From: Nymphaea colorata
Lineage: Eukaryota; Streptophyta; Magnoliopsida; Nymphaeales; Nymphaeaceae
Reading direction: 5' to 3'
Length of the DNA stretch: 64,000 nucleotides
NCBI RefSeq assembly: GCF_008831285.2
Contig: NC_045148.1
Coordinates: forward strand, 12,984,802-13,048,801
Shown here: piece after piece, positions 35,430 to 50,400 of the stretch
How positions within the stretch are numbered: position 1 is the first letter of the stretch
Layout of the letters: the number at the start of each line of letters is the position of its first letter
The notes under the pieces: generated by a model
Database searches by the model: none
Told to the model about the DNA's origin: nothing
Seen by the model: only the letters and a program-made list of their open reading frames with translations
Translations under genes and position numbers: made by a program

Positions 35430-38400
35430 AGTGTGTGTGTGTGTGTGTGTGTTGTCAAAAGCATTAGGCATGCCTAGTCCCTAGGCAGGACTAACCACAA
35501 TTAGTGGGCCACTGTCAAGAAGAGTAGCTAATGAAATGCAATATTAATTCTTAAAATAAAATGAAACTGAAGCATTCTTTGATGAAAACCTGTAGCTATC
35601 AACTTATAACAAAACCTACAACTATCAACTTATATCAATAAAACAATTAAAATGCACAATAAGACGGATGTATGAAACATTTTATAACTTAATAATAAAC
35701 ATAATTAAAGGTTTAAAAGATCAAATTTAATGAAGTGGAACAATAACGTTAATAAGTTTTGTCGCACAAATTTCAAGTAAATATAAAACATGCAAAGTTT
35801 CATTATTTCCTAAATGCCAAATGCTAAATCTCTAATTGTAATTTCTAAAACTAAAATCCTAAACAAAACCTGAAATTAAATTACTAATCTAATTAGAAGA
35901 AAGAAGTGGAAGCATAAATCCTCAATGCAATCACAATTCATGTTAATATTGCGTGCCGTGCTTATGCTATAAAATATAAATCTAATAGACAAGAAAGTAT
36001 ATATATATATATATATATATGTGTGAGTTAAAAATTTATAATAATGTAAAATATTGAAGTATAATAGTATATATATTGTAACTATTACCATAAGTGAATA
36101 TGCACACACACAAGCATGCACACATGCACATATCTTTTTGATGCAAAATCGCATGTCGCAAAAAAAAGTGAAAACTTGCACAAAAAATAGAAGGAAAAAA
36201 TCTGTCTCAAAATAATAAGAAAAAAGAATAAGGAAAGAACAAAAAATTGGGTTGTCATTGAAGAAGGAAAAAGAAGAATAAAAGTCTAAGCTATTGAGTG
36301 CCTTGGTGAGGTACGCAATTATCCAAGCCTGTGGACCTAGGGAAGCCAATGCGCTAGCCTAAGCGTGGCTTCAACAACAGAGATCGTGACACAATATGAT
36401 TTTTTATTTGTTCATTCCAGCCATTCACATGGTATTTCTTGCCTTCTAGTGGAAAATCAGTTACTATCACCACAGAGTACAACCTTAAGGATATGAAAAT
36501 AAAAGGATTATTGAACAAGACTTATATTGTTTGTGTTCTTTTATATGATCTTCATGGTCTAAGCTTGCGATTGTAAACCATTGGCTTGCTGGTATCGTTT
36601 TCTCTCCCTTTTTTGTGATACGTGTTCTTCCATCTTGTTTCCAATCTGGTCTTGTGATCACTGAAGGGCATATCCTTTTTCCTGATTATTTGGTTGCTTA
36701 TCATAGATCAACTCTATCAGTTAGTGTGCTTAGGTGAATGTACGACGATGGAGTCATAAGACAACTTTGCATGTATTCTCAGATCCCTAAATCTTGGGTC
36801 ATGTTCCTCAAGAAAGAGTTACAAAACCTCAAGATCAAGATCTTTTATTATGGATCGTTTATTACAAAGGAATATCATGTTGCTGTATTTTCTTTATAAA
36901 TAGGGTTCCTAAGTTCATTTGCAGATCCATCCCCTCCATCCCAACTTTCAACCATTGCCTTCTACCCATTTTTTGTGAGAAATCGGGTACGAACCAGCCT
37001 TGGTCATCATTTGGTTTGTACAGAAAGTAGAGAATAAGGAAGAGAAGAATACACTAGCATGGGAGACAAAACTTAGGGCACGCCTGCTGCCCTTAATCTT
37101 ATATTAAGAATCATAGATAAATACACTAATGACTAAAGTAAAATAACACAAAAGGAAAATTACAACATATGCCATTTGTAAGTGAAAAGAAGAAAGAAGG
37201 GCATTGTCAGATCCAAAACACGTCTATTTTAACATTTCCTATCCTCTTGCTTTCTTAAGGCCATTTTGCTCCTCCAGATTTCCCTGTTGTCCTTTATTTT
37301 ACTTTTGTAAGTCCTACCATCTGTACCCTGTATCAATGTCATATGTATCGTATGTTATGGTATGATGGTATGATACGTACCATCATTTTTTAAATTTGTG
37401 ATACTATATACCACCAAAACACGTCTATTTTAACATTTTCTATCCTCTTGCTTTCTTAAGGCCATTTTGCTCCTCCAAATTTCCCTGTTCTTTATTTTAC
37501 TTTTGTAAGTCCTACCATCTGTACCCTGTATCAATGTCATATGTATCGTATGTTATGGTACGATACACACCATCATTTTTTAAATTTGTGATACGATATA
37601 CCACATATATTGCAAACAAGTGGTGTATCATATATGAATCGTGTGATATGCTGCCCGTATAGTTCTATATATGTCTATTTTGAAAAAAAGTAGGTGGTCC
37701 GAACCCCTTTCGCAAAATAAGTTTGCACCCCTTTTCATTTCCAAACATATCTAAGAGTTGAAAGTGGAGGGGTTTGTCACAATTTTGAAAGGGAATCATC
37801 AATTTCATTGTGAAATATAATTGATTTGAGGGCAGATTTGTCCATTGGGTAACTGATTGTTGTTTGGAGCAGTGTTGTATGATACGTACGATATGGGGCC
37901 GTATCGTGCGATACGTATCGTCTCTTTTACAAAATACGATACGATACACCCCCTGTATCATAAATAGGGGTGTATCGTGCCTGTATCTTACGATACGTAC
38001 GATACAGGCCCTCGTATCGTACGATACGGTGCGATACGCCTCATATGGTACGATACGGGCTGATTGCAAAAAAGGGGGGCTGGAACCTCCCTTTTTCAAG
38101 CTTTTTTATAAAAACCTGGCCCTTCTTCATTTTTAACCTAGAGATTGTGCTGTTGTGGAGGGAAATCATCGATTTCCATTGTTAAATCATCGATTTTCAA
38201 AATAAAATCATTGATTAAACCATGGATTTGTGCATGGGTGGCTGATTCCCGTTGGAAGGAAAGAGGGCTTTTTAAATCGATGAAAATGAAGAAGAAGATG
38301 GAGACGAGGATGAGAATGAATATGATGAAGATTATGAATGAGGGTCGAGAGTGCTTTCATTTTATATGTATTAAGACTTATGGACCTTATGACTTATGAA

Positions 38401-41400
38401 TCTATGTGTTTTTTATGAAGAACATATTATTCTTGATTTTTACTGATTTTTTATGAATTTTTCGATTTTTTTTTATTTATTAGAAAAAACGATATTATTA
38501 CGATACGTTACGATATTTTACGATACGGCGTATTTTAAAGTCAGACCGATACGGCTTACGATACGTTTTTTACAACATTGGTTTGGAGAAAGAGGGTTTT
38601 CAAATTTCTTCTACTAAAGAGATGATAATGATGATGATGAAGGTTATGAATGAGACTGTTTTCGTTTATTATTTGCATTCAAATTGAACAATTTCATCGG
38701 TGACGACGTCCGGCGACGTCCAGTGGTGTCCGGCGATGTCCAGTGGCAGGCAGGTAAGTGTTTTTTTTTCTTTTCGATATTAGAACTTAGGGTTTCATTT
38801 TCTTGATTTGGTTTTTTTTTTTTTTGGATTTGCTGATTTAGGGATGGTTTTGTTTGAAGATTGGACGGTTAATTTGTTGTTCTTGAGCCTTAACTCTTGT
38901 TCAATGCTACAGATGATGGATTTAGCAGACTTTATTTTTGTGGACGTGCAAGTTATAATCTTGCAGCTCTTAAGTTTTCCATGATCTTCCATATAATCAA
39001 CATAAATGTTAGTTGAATGTTGCTGAAAACCACGCTCTCCTAAGGCTTGCTTTTACCCCTTTTTGAGTGTGTATGCGTTCGTTCACTGAACTCATGTTTG
39101 GGTTTTGTATCTGTAGTGGCTTTGATTGTTATAAGGTGTGGTGCTTGGATGATGGCTTTGTTTGTAACTTTTTATGTTTTTTCTATCAGAGTTTATCTAC
39201 AGTCAGCCTTCGGAGTCTATCGCAGTCTCCTGTTATTCTACTGTAATTTACGATTCTAAAAGTGAACCGTAAAAGCATATCGTTTTTAAAAATACAAGTG
39301 ATATCTGGAGTTCCAATTTCATTTTTGTGCGTGTTTAGACTATCACTTATTATAGAAAAAGATACAATGAACCTTAGGAAATGTCTGTAATATAATTGGA
39401 ATGACATATATGCTGGTTTCACATTTATATCAGTTTTGCAGATATTCTAAGTTGTTATGCTTCCTTATGCACTTATAATGTTGAGATGTTTCCCAAAAAC
39501 TGTTTGGTAACTTATTCTTTTGTTTCTTAGTGTTAGTATTGATTTTGTTGAACTATTGTGTATTGTTTTACAATGTTTTGTGATAAACAATGTTTTGTTT
39601 GAGACTTTCTTACGAGATTGTAAGAGTGAACTAGTAATGTTTTTTTTTTTCATTTTATCATTTTTGAGAATATAAAATTTGTCGTACCCGCATACCCAAA
39701 ATTTTCAAAGTTGCCGTGTCCGTACCCGTACTGCCGTACCTGCACCCATGTGACATAAATAACAATTAAAACTTGTTTTTTGATGTGTTATGGATCTTAT
39801 GACTTATCATATAGATCAGTGTTACAAATTGTGTTTCTTGATGTCTTAGATATGTTGTGTTATCATATGATACTATGACTTGTTTGTGAAGTAACTTCAT
39901 AGCTATAGTAAGCCTATAATTTTGTATGACATGTTTTTTTACATAGAACATATTTTTCTTGATTTTCCTGATTTTTTAAAATTTTTCTCTATGTTTTCTG
40001 TTTTTTATTTTTTAAATTAAAAAATTTTTTACGATATGATACGATACTTTAAGAAACATCGTATCTATTGGCTGGACTGATACGGCTCATGCTACATATT
40101 TTGCAACATTGCCCCACATAGTATTCTGATTATTGCTTTACCGTCCCTAAGTGGGGTGGAAATCATCCATTAGGATTGGCCACCAAGAGTCTTTCTAGGA
40201 GATGCACTCTGCTTGTCAACCTAGCCTACAAATCGAGGTTGATTTCTTTCCCATGATTTATTACTTCCAACTATTCTCTAAAAGCATGGGAATATTGTTT
40301 TCGATAAACACATTTTTAATCTTCAATTTAGAAAACCTTTGTCGTCTTATTTTAAATATTCTCCCAAAGCACCCTATGATAAAGATTGAGGGCAAAATGG
40401 AGAATATTTCCCTAAATTGGGCAATTCATCCCTGCTTCATTCAATAGTGCCACATATCAAGTCCAAAGTAATTTTCAATATTTTTGTTTTATTTATTTTT
40501 TATACATTATTTATTTTTTTCCAAATTGACTTTTCTAATGGAGACAATTCAGGTCATTTTGGCACTTGTTGTAAGCATGACTAGGAAATTAGTCAAAATT
40601 GATGTCAAAAATGCATTTTTTCATTAAAAAAAATGTACATGGAGCAACCACCTAAAGGTCTCGAACAAGCCTCTAGGTTTTATTTGTTTTTATAAATTAT
40701 TTATTTTTTTCCAAATTGACTTTTTGAATGGAGACAATTCAGGTCATTTTGGCACTTGTAAGCATGACTAGGAAATTAGTCAAAATTGATGTCAAAAATG
40801 CATTTTTTCGTTGAAAGAAAAAGTGTACCTGGAGCAACCACCTAACGGTCTCAAACAAGCCTCTAGGTTTTGGTTTGACAGTTTTCCGTTGATATCCAAA
40901 AGCATGACTTTCAATGATCACAACTAGATCATTCGTTGTTTATTTATAGTAAGTGTGGTGTCATTATTCTTCTCCTAATCTACATTGACAATATTATCAT
41001 CGCCAAAAACTCGGAAAAAAACCTATAGATGCTGTAATGAAATTGCTAAATTAGAGGTTCAAAATGAAAGATCTTGGGAACTTGGGATACTTCCTTGGCG
41101 TAGAAGTTTGTAGGAACACGAACACAGAGAAGAGAAAACGAGGAACACATGTAACATGGAAAAACCCTCAACAAGAGGAAAAAAACCACGATTGAGGAGG
41201 AGCTGGTGCCCACTAGCAGCCAGCCACTCTCTCTCTTAAGATTTCATTACTCATAAGGATCAGGGTTACACGACTTAAGTAATGCCCAACAAAGGCTACA
41301 AGATGGATCGGGTATGGACCCAGACCCGGTCCCGAGACTCGTCTAACATACTTCTAACACTCCCCCTCAAGTTGGGCATACATATCAAACATGCCCAACT

Positions 41401-44400
41401 TGGATACATTCCTCTCGAACAAAGTCGACGATAGAGCTTTCGTCAAAACATCGGCGGTTTGGTCTTCAGACTTCATATAAGGTAGGATTAATTCCTTAGC
41501 ATCAACCCTTTCACGAATGAAGTGACAGTCAATCTCAACATGTTTTGTTCTGTCGTGTAGAACAGGGTTGTTGGCTAAATTGATTGCAGACTTGTTATCA
41601 CAGTACATCTTCATAGGTCCTTCAATCTTTATTCCAATATCAGTCAGCAATATTTTCAATCATGGTAACTCTGACACTCCCATAGCAACGACTCTATATT
41701 CTGCCTCTGCACTAGATCGAGAACATACATCCTGTCTCTTGCTCCTCCATACGACAAGGTTTTTCCCAAGAAGACACAATACCCTGTAGTAGACCGTCTG
41801 GTATCAGCACAACCTGCCCAGTCTGCATCTGAATACCCCTCGATCTCTACAGTCTCTTGTTTCACATACAAGAGTCCCTTGCCAGGATTTCTCTTCAAGT
41901 AACATAATACACTGTCCACAGCCTTCAAATGTGCATCAGTAGGTGCATGCATGAATGGACTCAATACATTCACCGCAAAAGTGATATCTGGTTTTGTGAG
42001 GTAAGATAAATCAACTTCCCAACCAGACGTTGATATCTTCCCTTAGCTTCTTCACAGAGCAGCTCTCCATCTCTAAGACTCAACTTGTGTCCAGTGTCAA
42101 GTGGGGTAGAAGCAGGTCTACACCCCAATTTACCAGTCTCTTCCAATAGATCTAATGTGTATTTCCTTTGGTTTAGCACAAGGCCGGTACTAAATCTAGC
42201 AATCTCAATACCAAGAAAGTACCTCAGCTTGCCAAGATCCTTGAGATCAAATTCTGTAGCCAGCAACCCTTTTAACTTGATGATCTCCTCCTCATCATTA
42301 CCTGTGACAATCATGTCATCCACATAGACAAGTAAAAGAGTGACCCTGTTCTTTTTTTTCTTCACAAACAGAATGTGGTTTCCATTCCCTTGATTGTACC
42401 CATGATGTCGCATCACATGTCTCAGTCGTTCGAACCATGATCTGGGCGACTGCTTGAGACCATATAAGGCATTTTTCAGCTTACAACATTTCTCTGGTTC
42501 TTCTTATGCTGGAGGCATACGCATATACACTTCTTCTTCGAGATCACCATTGAGGGAAGACATTCTTAACGTCAAGTTGGTACATCTTCCACTCCTTCAT
42601 CACAGTTAGGGATATAACAACTCTAACTGTCTTCATTTTTGCAACGGGAGCAAAGGTCTCCAAGTAATCAATCCCATATTTTTGGCTAAACCCCTTGGCC
42701 ACAAGATGAGCTTTGTATCTTTCAACATTTCCATCTGGTTTGTACTTGATAGTATACACCCACTTGGATCCAACCAAGTGAGCCTCCTCAGGAATCTTCA
42801 CAACTTCCCATGTCATGTTTCTTCTCAAGGCTTTCATTTCTTCTTGCATTGCATAAGTCCACTTGGGATCACTTTGAGCCTCAGCAACATTCCTGGGAAT
42901 CATAGCCAAAGAAAGAGAAGATACAAAACATTTGTAGTCCTTGCTCAGTCTAGAATATGAAACAAAGTTACCAATAGGATGTTGAGTACATGACTTGACA
43001 CCCTTTCGCAGGGCAATGGGAAGCTCTTCACTAGCAATAACAGTCTGAATTTCTTCTTCAACAGCTTGCTTCTGAGCATGACTTGGGTCATCAGGGAAGG
43101 ACTAATTGGATTGGGAGTAAAATTCTCACCACCTGTCATCTCATCAATACGGACTCTTCGCCTAGAGTAAACTTGCCCAAACAGACGATCGCATTCCTCT
43201 CCTGCCCCAGTAGAACACTCTCCATTTTTCTTTTATTCATGCACCTCAATAGAAGAACCAACGGATTCACGCCTGTAGTCCAAAAAATCTGTAAACAGAA
43301 TTTTCTGACTCGAAGAATACTCTTCCTTTGACATAGAATTCTCCCCCTGAAGAGGATTCTCACCAAAATAGGAAGCATGTTCAAGGAAAATGACATCTTT
43401 GGTAACATAGGCACGACCAGTGGAAGGGTTCCGACACTTATACCCTTTTTGAGTGGGAGAATAACATAGAAATATGCCCTTAATAGACCTTGGATCAAGC
43501 TTTTTAATGTGAGGACTATGATTGTGAATAAAGCAAACACAGCCAAAGACTCTTGGTGGAAGAGAGAAAGGTTCACGACTCCCCGGTAACATAGAGTGAG
43601 GCGTCTGCCCATTCAACACACGACTAGGCAAACGGTTTATAAGATACGTACTGGTCAACACAGCATCCCCCCAATACCTTTTTGGAACATGATGTTAAAA
43701 AAGAAGAGCTCGAGTCATATTCAATAACTGACGATTCTTTCGTTCAACAACTCCATTTTGAGGAGGAGTATAACTACAAGAAGTCTCATGAACAATTCCT
43801 TTTTTCCGAAAGAAGCTATCAACAGACTGACACATATACTCACAAGCATTGTCAAATCGAATGGTCTTAACAGATGCTCCATATTGAGTTTCCACATAAG
43901 CAATGAAAGTCTCTATGACAGTAGGAACTTCACTACGGTCTTTCAACAAGTAGACAATAGTGTTACGAGAACAATCATCTATAAAGGTGATAAAATACTG
44001 AAAACCATGACAAAAAGGAATCCCTGAAGGCCCCCACACATCAGAATGAATCATGGCAAATACCTCATTAGACCGATGGCTAGACAAAGGGTATAAAGCA
44101 ATAACATGTTTGGCCAAGTGACAGACATCACATGACACTATAGTCATATCGAACCTGGAACATAAATCAAGAAACAATTGTCTAAGAAGTCCAAAAGGCA
44201 GGTGTCCAAGGCGCTCATGCCAACGTAGAATCAATTGAAGGGAGTCCTCTCTGTTCTTTGTTGCTTGACTGACTGGCGTCATGAGAGCTTGAGCAGTACG
44301 TATAGGTAAACGATATAGCTCGTCAGAAGTCAGACCAATCCCAATCCTCTTTCCTGTCACCAAGTCCTGCATAACACAGCGATCAGCAGAAAAGATAAGT

Positions 44401-47400
44401 TCGCAATTCAACTCCTTCGTGATCTTGCTAACCGACAAGAGGTTCAAGAGAAGATGGGGAACATGTAGAGCATTGTGGACTAAGAACTTGTTCAAAAGTG
44501 GGAGACTCCCTTTCCCAGCCACAGAGATAGAGGAACCATCAGCAAGAGAAACACGTTCCTTTCTTGATGAAAGCTTATACCCATGAAAGACTTTAGGATC
44601 GCCGGTCATGTGGTGAGTAGCGCCACTGTCGATGATCCACGCTCCCATACAGGAATCCGCCATCACGTTCACTCAACACAAATGCCTAATGGGCAGATGA
44701 TGGTGGCAGCAATACAAAGAATATTCACAATATTTCAACAAGGAAGCATGCCTATTCCAAAAAAAAAAAAAAAAAGTACCCGTGAACTCGAAAGGTGAAA
44801 ATGGGGTTTGGCTGCTCGAGGGTCTGGATTCATGCTTCCCTTGATTCTCCTAATCTTTGATTTTTTTGTTTTTTTTCAGAATGGTGAAAGGGGCTTTGCC
44901 GGACATCACCGGCTGCTAGACGTTATTGACTGCTTGGTGTCAATAACCCAGGATGGAGAAATGATGTCGAGTCAAACAAGTCAAGTTCCTATAACTAGAA
45001 CTCAACTTGAGCATAAATGAGTAAGTTCAAGTCGAACCCGAGTTGAGTCGACCCATACATTCCTAGGCCCTGCTGCACCCAACCTCAGCAAGGTGTGGGA
45101 CCCACTCCCACACATTGTAGTGCCTAGGATTGTGAGCCCAGTTAGCCAACTTTGAAAGTTCCTAGATTGTAGGTGCTTTCCCTTGTTTGAGCCAACGTGA
45201 TCATCCCAAGAAGGAAACTCCTTTTTTCCCGCCAACACCTAACTCGACGAATGGGAGAGCCCTCTTTGAACTTGCATTCTTGAGATTTCTTGTTATTTTG
45301 TTCTAAATACTCGCCTTCTTATTGGTTGCTTTTCATTGTAATTGGGTGCCCTCCATAATTAAGCCCAATAACTTACCATTAAGCTTTGTCTTTCTTCTTC
45401 CTTAGTGGTGTATTTCCATCTTTAGCACCCTTTCCTTTCTTCTTGTCAAATCCCAATGTGATACAAGCCAGTCCCACTAGATCCTTCATTGGTCTTTGAG
45501 GTGCAACTCACCCTGTGAGCTCTCCAGAGAGGTGTTTTGTTTATCATGTGTTGCAACTTTGCAATAGAGCTCTTCTAGCTGTCACCAGCATCTCTCAAAG
45601 CATTGCTCTCCTATGCTTGCTAGAAGGGCTTCACCGATGGCCTTATGCTTGTCAACGTCTCATTCGGGTGCCACATCATCCCTTTAGCAAATAAAATATG
45701 TTCGAGGGCTTCTTAGACTGTATATTTTGATGTGGGGCCATATCTCATTGTTCATGTCTCTGGAAGTCGATATAGTATGATTTATGTTGATAATTATTTT
45801 TGTTATACCTGGATATGTTTCATGAAAATGAACTCAAAATTTTTTCTCGTCTCACCTTTTTTGTCTCTTTGGTCGAAAAATCAATTCTCCAAGTCTGACC
45901 AATTTTCCCAATATGATGGATGGGGTGAATTTATATCTAGTGACTTCAGATAATATATTTTCAGTAAAGAAATAAGGGAGAATGGTGTCCTATGTCACAT
46001 GGGTATAGATACATAGTCCAGGTACTAGTACGGGTACTACCTGTACACACACACACACACTATATATATATATATATATATATATAATGATGACTTTAGC
46101 TATCTAGAGTTACCCAACCATCTAACTAAGGCTATCCATTTGATGTAAATGGATAGTTGAGAGAAAAACATGGAGAAAAAAGTGAGAATTAATACTAGAT
46201 GATGAAAATGCTCATCATCTTTTTTTTTTTCTTAACCATCCATCCTGCTATATCAGATGGTCCTGGTTAGATGGCGGGGTGACTTTAAGCCAATAAACAT
46301 ATAAATTCATTGTTTACATTTATAAAATATATATTACTGAAAAAATGCTATAAAATAGATCAAAAACTAAAAAAATATATCAAAAAAATTACAAAAAATT
46401 AAGTCTGTCACGTCCAAGCAGTGTGCAGTACTAGCACCAGTGTCGTGTCATCTCAACATGGTACTTCTATCTTTCAGAAGTGTTTGTGTTGTATAGATGG
46501 TATCTTATATGCATACACCTTAACAACATGGGATTATTAAACAGAAACATAAGCACATTGTTGAACTTGAAAGTGCAAAGAGCATGCATGAGACTGATCT
46601 CCTCATCTCCTTATAACGTAGAAGCATTTCATCTTGTCGTATATTTGATCATCAGATTACATATGATGTAGTTTGAAGATAAAACTCAATATTGTACATT
46701 GTTTGGCGTCCATCAAACTTTTTATTACTTGCATGTTTTTGGAAGTGCTCGCTATGTACATATTGATGGATCCTAGACACCTAAATTTCAAGACAAAGCT
46801 TTCATGTATAGGCTTGTGGGTTATGCTGATGAGTATAAAGGATGGTGGTGCCAGTGATACAACCCTGTTCGCAAATCGGTGAAAATGTTGCATAATGTTG
46901 TTTTTGATGAACTGAAATTTGGTTAGTGCTATGAAGAGAGTCATGGATCAAGACCAATGGTTAGGGTCTATTAACCATGGCTGAATGCAAAACTCTTTGC
47001 TAGTATTGAGGGGGGTTGTTACCACAGGTGCCTACAACAACAAGGACATGCTACATAAGTTTCGGAGTTGGTCTCCCAAGAAAGCCCATTAGCATTAAGT
47101 AGATTCAAGGGTATCACTCACACTTGTTGAGGGAGAGAAACCTTGATCTTGCCAACGGTTCATGTTCAAGACCTACTTCTTCAACTTTGTCTCATGTCCC
47201 CGATTTGTTGTTCTATATGTTCTCGTCATCCAATTGAAAAATGGGTGGGGTGACAATTTTCCCATAGAATTTCAGTCATTCTTAGCTGCTATGAATGAGG
47301 AGTGATGGATCAATTACATTTTATCAAACTACCAATTCCAGGAAGTTGTTTGAATTTATGAATGATTAGATTGAAGCTCTTCATGAATGTTGTATTTGGG

Positions 47401-50400
47401 AGATTGCAGTATGAGATCTCTCCTTGTCACCTTAGGTTTCCATTTTTTTCTAAAGATTATGGTAGAATTATATTGTTTTGCAAGCATGGCAATGGTGCAC
47501 AAGGGTGAATGAAAATGATCAATTCCAATTTATAGGTGTAGAATTATGGATATCGAAGAAGAGGAGAAACATTGATTTAATATGGAAAACCCTTCAAAAC
47601 TGAAAGAAAAAACACGACAGAGGTGAATGAACAACGCTCACTAGCTGCAGTCCTCTCACTCTTAATTTCATTAAAAAACAAATTAGGGTTAAAAACACCC
47701 CTCTTAAGTGACGACAGTCACCACACTTAAGAGTTTGACAGGTCGGGTTTGGATCAGCGACCCGTCTAGATACAAAATCGTTAACATTCTCCCTTAAGTT
47801 GGGTTCAAACTTGCCCAACTTGCTTACATTCTTCTCAAACTGAGTAGACAACAAAGCTTTTGTTCACACATTTGCAACTTGATAATCAGACTTCATATAT
47901 GGTAAGACAAGCTCTTCAGAGTCAATTCTCTCACGAATGAAACGTCGATCAATCTCCACATGCTTGGATCAATCTCCACATGCTTGGTCCTATCATGTAA
48001 CATTGGATTGTTTGCAAGATTTATATCTGACTTATTATCGCAGTATATCTTCATAGCTATCAACTATCAACACTTTTAGCCACAATAATTTTAGAAACTC
48101 CCATGGCGACAGCACGTACTCAGCCTCGACACTCAAACGGGAACAAACATTTTTCCTTTTACTTCTCCACACCACCAAGTTACCTCCCAAATAGACACAA
48201 TAACTAATGGTAGACCTTGTATCAATGCAGTGAACCCAGTTAGCATCAGAATATCCTTTAATGTTCAACTGATCTTGTCTCACACATAGAAGGCCCGTAC
48301 TAGGATTCTTCTTCAGATAGCACAAGATTCTTTCAGCAGCTTCCCAATGAGCATTAGTAACAGCATGCATGAATTGACTCATCACATTCACGGTAAAGGT
48401 GATGTCGGGTCTAGTGAGAGTTAGGTAATCCCAACTAACCACTCCGATGTTTCCCTTTAGCTTCATCATTGTTGCAGCCTTGAAACGTGGAGAGAGAGAG
48501 AGAGAGGGCTGAAGACGTGAGAGTTGAGAAGAAAAAGAACTCATCCAATTCACTAACCCTAATCTCTATTATAAAGAGATTAGGGTAGAAAGAAGATTTA
48601 CAGATTACATCAATCTAAAATAAAGAAAATATTAAAGAGATCTTATAACTCTTTAATATTACAAAGAACCACCTAGAAACATAAACATTCTTTTTTCAAC
48701 ACTCCCCCTCAAGTTGGAGCATACATATTAAACATGCTCAGCTTGTCACAACATTTAGAGAAATCACCAATAGGGAGAGCTTTGGTGAAGACATCTGCAG
48801 CCTGGTCTTCTGAAGGGACATGAATAGTGGCAATGGTTCCTCCTTGAACGAGATCCCGAATGTAATGACAGTCAACCTCAATATGTTTAGTTCTCTTATG
48901 GAAAACTGGATTATTAGCAATGTATGTAGCTGCACGATTGTCACAATACATCTTCATGGGAAGTGGAAGTGACACATTTAGGCTAGATAGCATGGATCTA
49001 ACCCAAGTCATTTCTGTTGCAGTTTGAGCTATACCTCTATATTCAGATTCTGCACTAGATCTTGACACCACGCCTTGTTTTTTACTTCTCCATGATATGA
49101 GGTTGCTTCCCACAAATACACAAAATCCTGTGGTAGATTTTTTGTCCTCGACTGAGCCAACATAGTCAGCATCACTATAGGCTTCCACTTCCAGAGTCTT
49201 GCCTTTTGTGAACAAAAGGCCTTTGCCAGGAGACGATTTCAGATATTTCACCACCATCAAAGCAGCATCCCAATGAACTTTCCTTGGTTTTTCCATAAAT
49301 TGACTTAGCTTTCCCACTGCAAAACTAATGTCTGGTCTTGTCACAGTAACATAGAGTAGTTTTCCAATAAGAGATCTATAAGATCTAGAATCCACTAATT
49401 TTGTTTGGTCATCATGAAGGTGTATACGTGGATTCATAGGCAAATTAGCCGGTTTAGCTCCTAGCATCCCTGTGTCCTGCAATAAATCAAGAACATACTT
49501 CCGTTGAGAGAGAACAACACTCTCCTTATTGCGAGCAACTTCTATTCCCAAGAAGTATCGAAGTAGATCAAGATCTTTCGTCACAAAGTGTTTTTAAAGA
49601 AACAGTTTTGCATCATATACCTCTGGAAGTCTTCTTGATAAACAGAGAATGATCAATAGGAGATCTCACAAAGCCACACTTTGAGACTACCTCGGAAAAC
49701 TTGTGAAACCACGCACAAGGACTCTGCTTGAGTCCATAAATAGCTTTCTTCAGCTTGCACACTTTGCCACACTCCTCCTGTCGTTCAAATCCTGGTGGTT
49801 ATTGCATATAGACAGTCTCATCGAGATCACCGTACAAAAAGGCGTTTTTGACATCCAGTTGATACATGTGCCAATCATGGTGGACAGCCACAGAAATGAT
49901 AAGACGAATGGTTCCCAACCGAGCAACTGGAGAGAAGGTCTCAAAGAAATCCACACCGTAGGTCTGCGTGTAGCCCTTAGCAACCAATCGAGCTTTGTAT
50001 CGTTCCATAGAACCATCAGAATTATATTTCACTGTGAATACCCACTTTGAGCCAACAATATCACAACCAGAAGGAGGATCAATAAGTTCCCAAGTGCCTT
50101 TTTGCACTAAGGCATCCATCTCATCTTGCATAGCTCGTCTCCATTGGGTGTCTAATAAAGTCTGCTGGTGACACGTAGGAACTGTATGAGCAGCCAGAGC
50201 TTGAATGAACTGTTGCATATTTTTACCAACACCATCAGGAGACACAAAATGAGATATAGGATGTAAAGTACATTGTCGCCTGCCTTTGCGAAGAGCAATA
50301 GGTAAGTCTTGACAGGGATCAGAATGACTAGGGCTATGCACTTCAGATGTACTTACTTCCTGAGAAACCGTTGGTGAAGGATTATGAGAAGGGTCTTGTC

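Larger units (their letters stand above)
41109..44680 (-). mobile_element. Copia element A, 5'-truncated
   Basis: Minus-strand Ty1/copia order: protease end, GAG-pre-integrase and integrase (44672-43233), reverse transcriptase (42909-41970), RNase H (41973-41354), 3' LTR. Gag and the 5' LTR are missing. Frame breaks separate the domains. Confidence 0.85.

Noticed and set aside
35876-36349. 157-codon minus-strand hydrophobic frame in intron 9
   Set aside because: Encoded by AT-rich and microsatellite sequence (Phe/Ile/Tyr runs); no domain.
43682-44027. Plus-strand frames across the Copia integrase
   Set aside because: They are complements of the minus-strand integrase coding sequence.
44759-44776. 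A-tract as the tail of a retroposed gene or LINE
   Set aside because: No coding or LINE sequence precedes it on the plus strand, and no target duplication was found.
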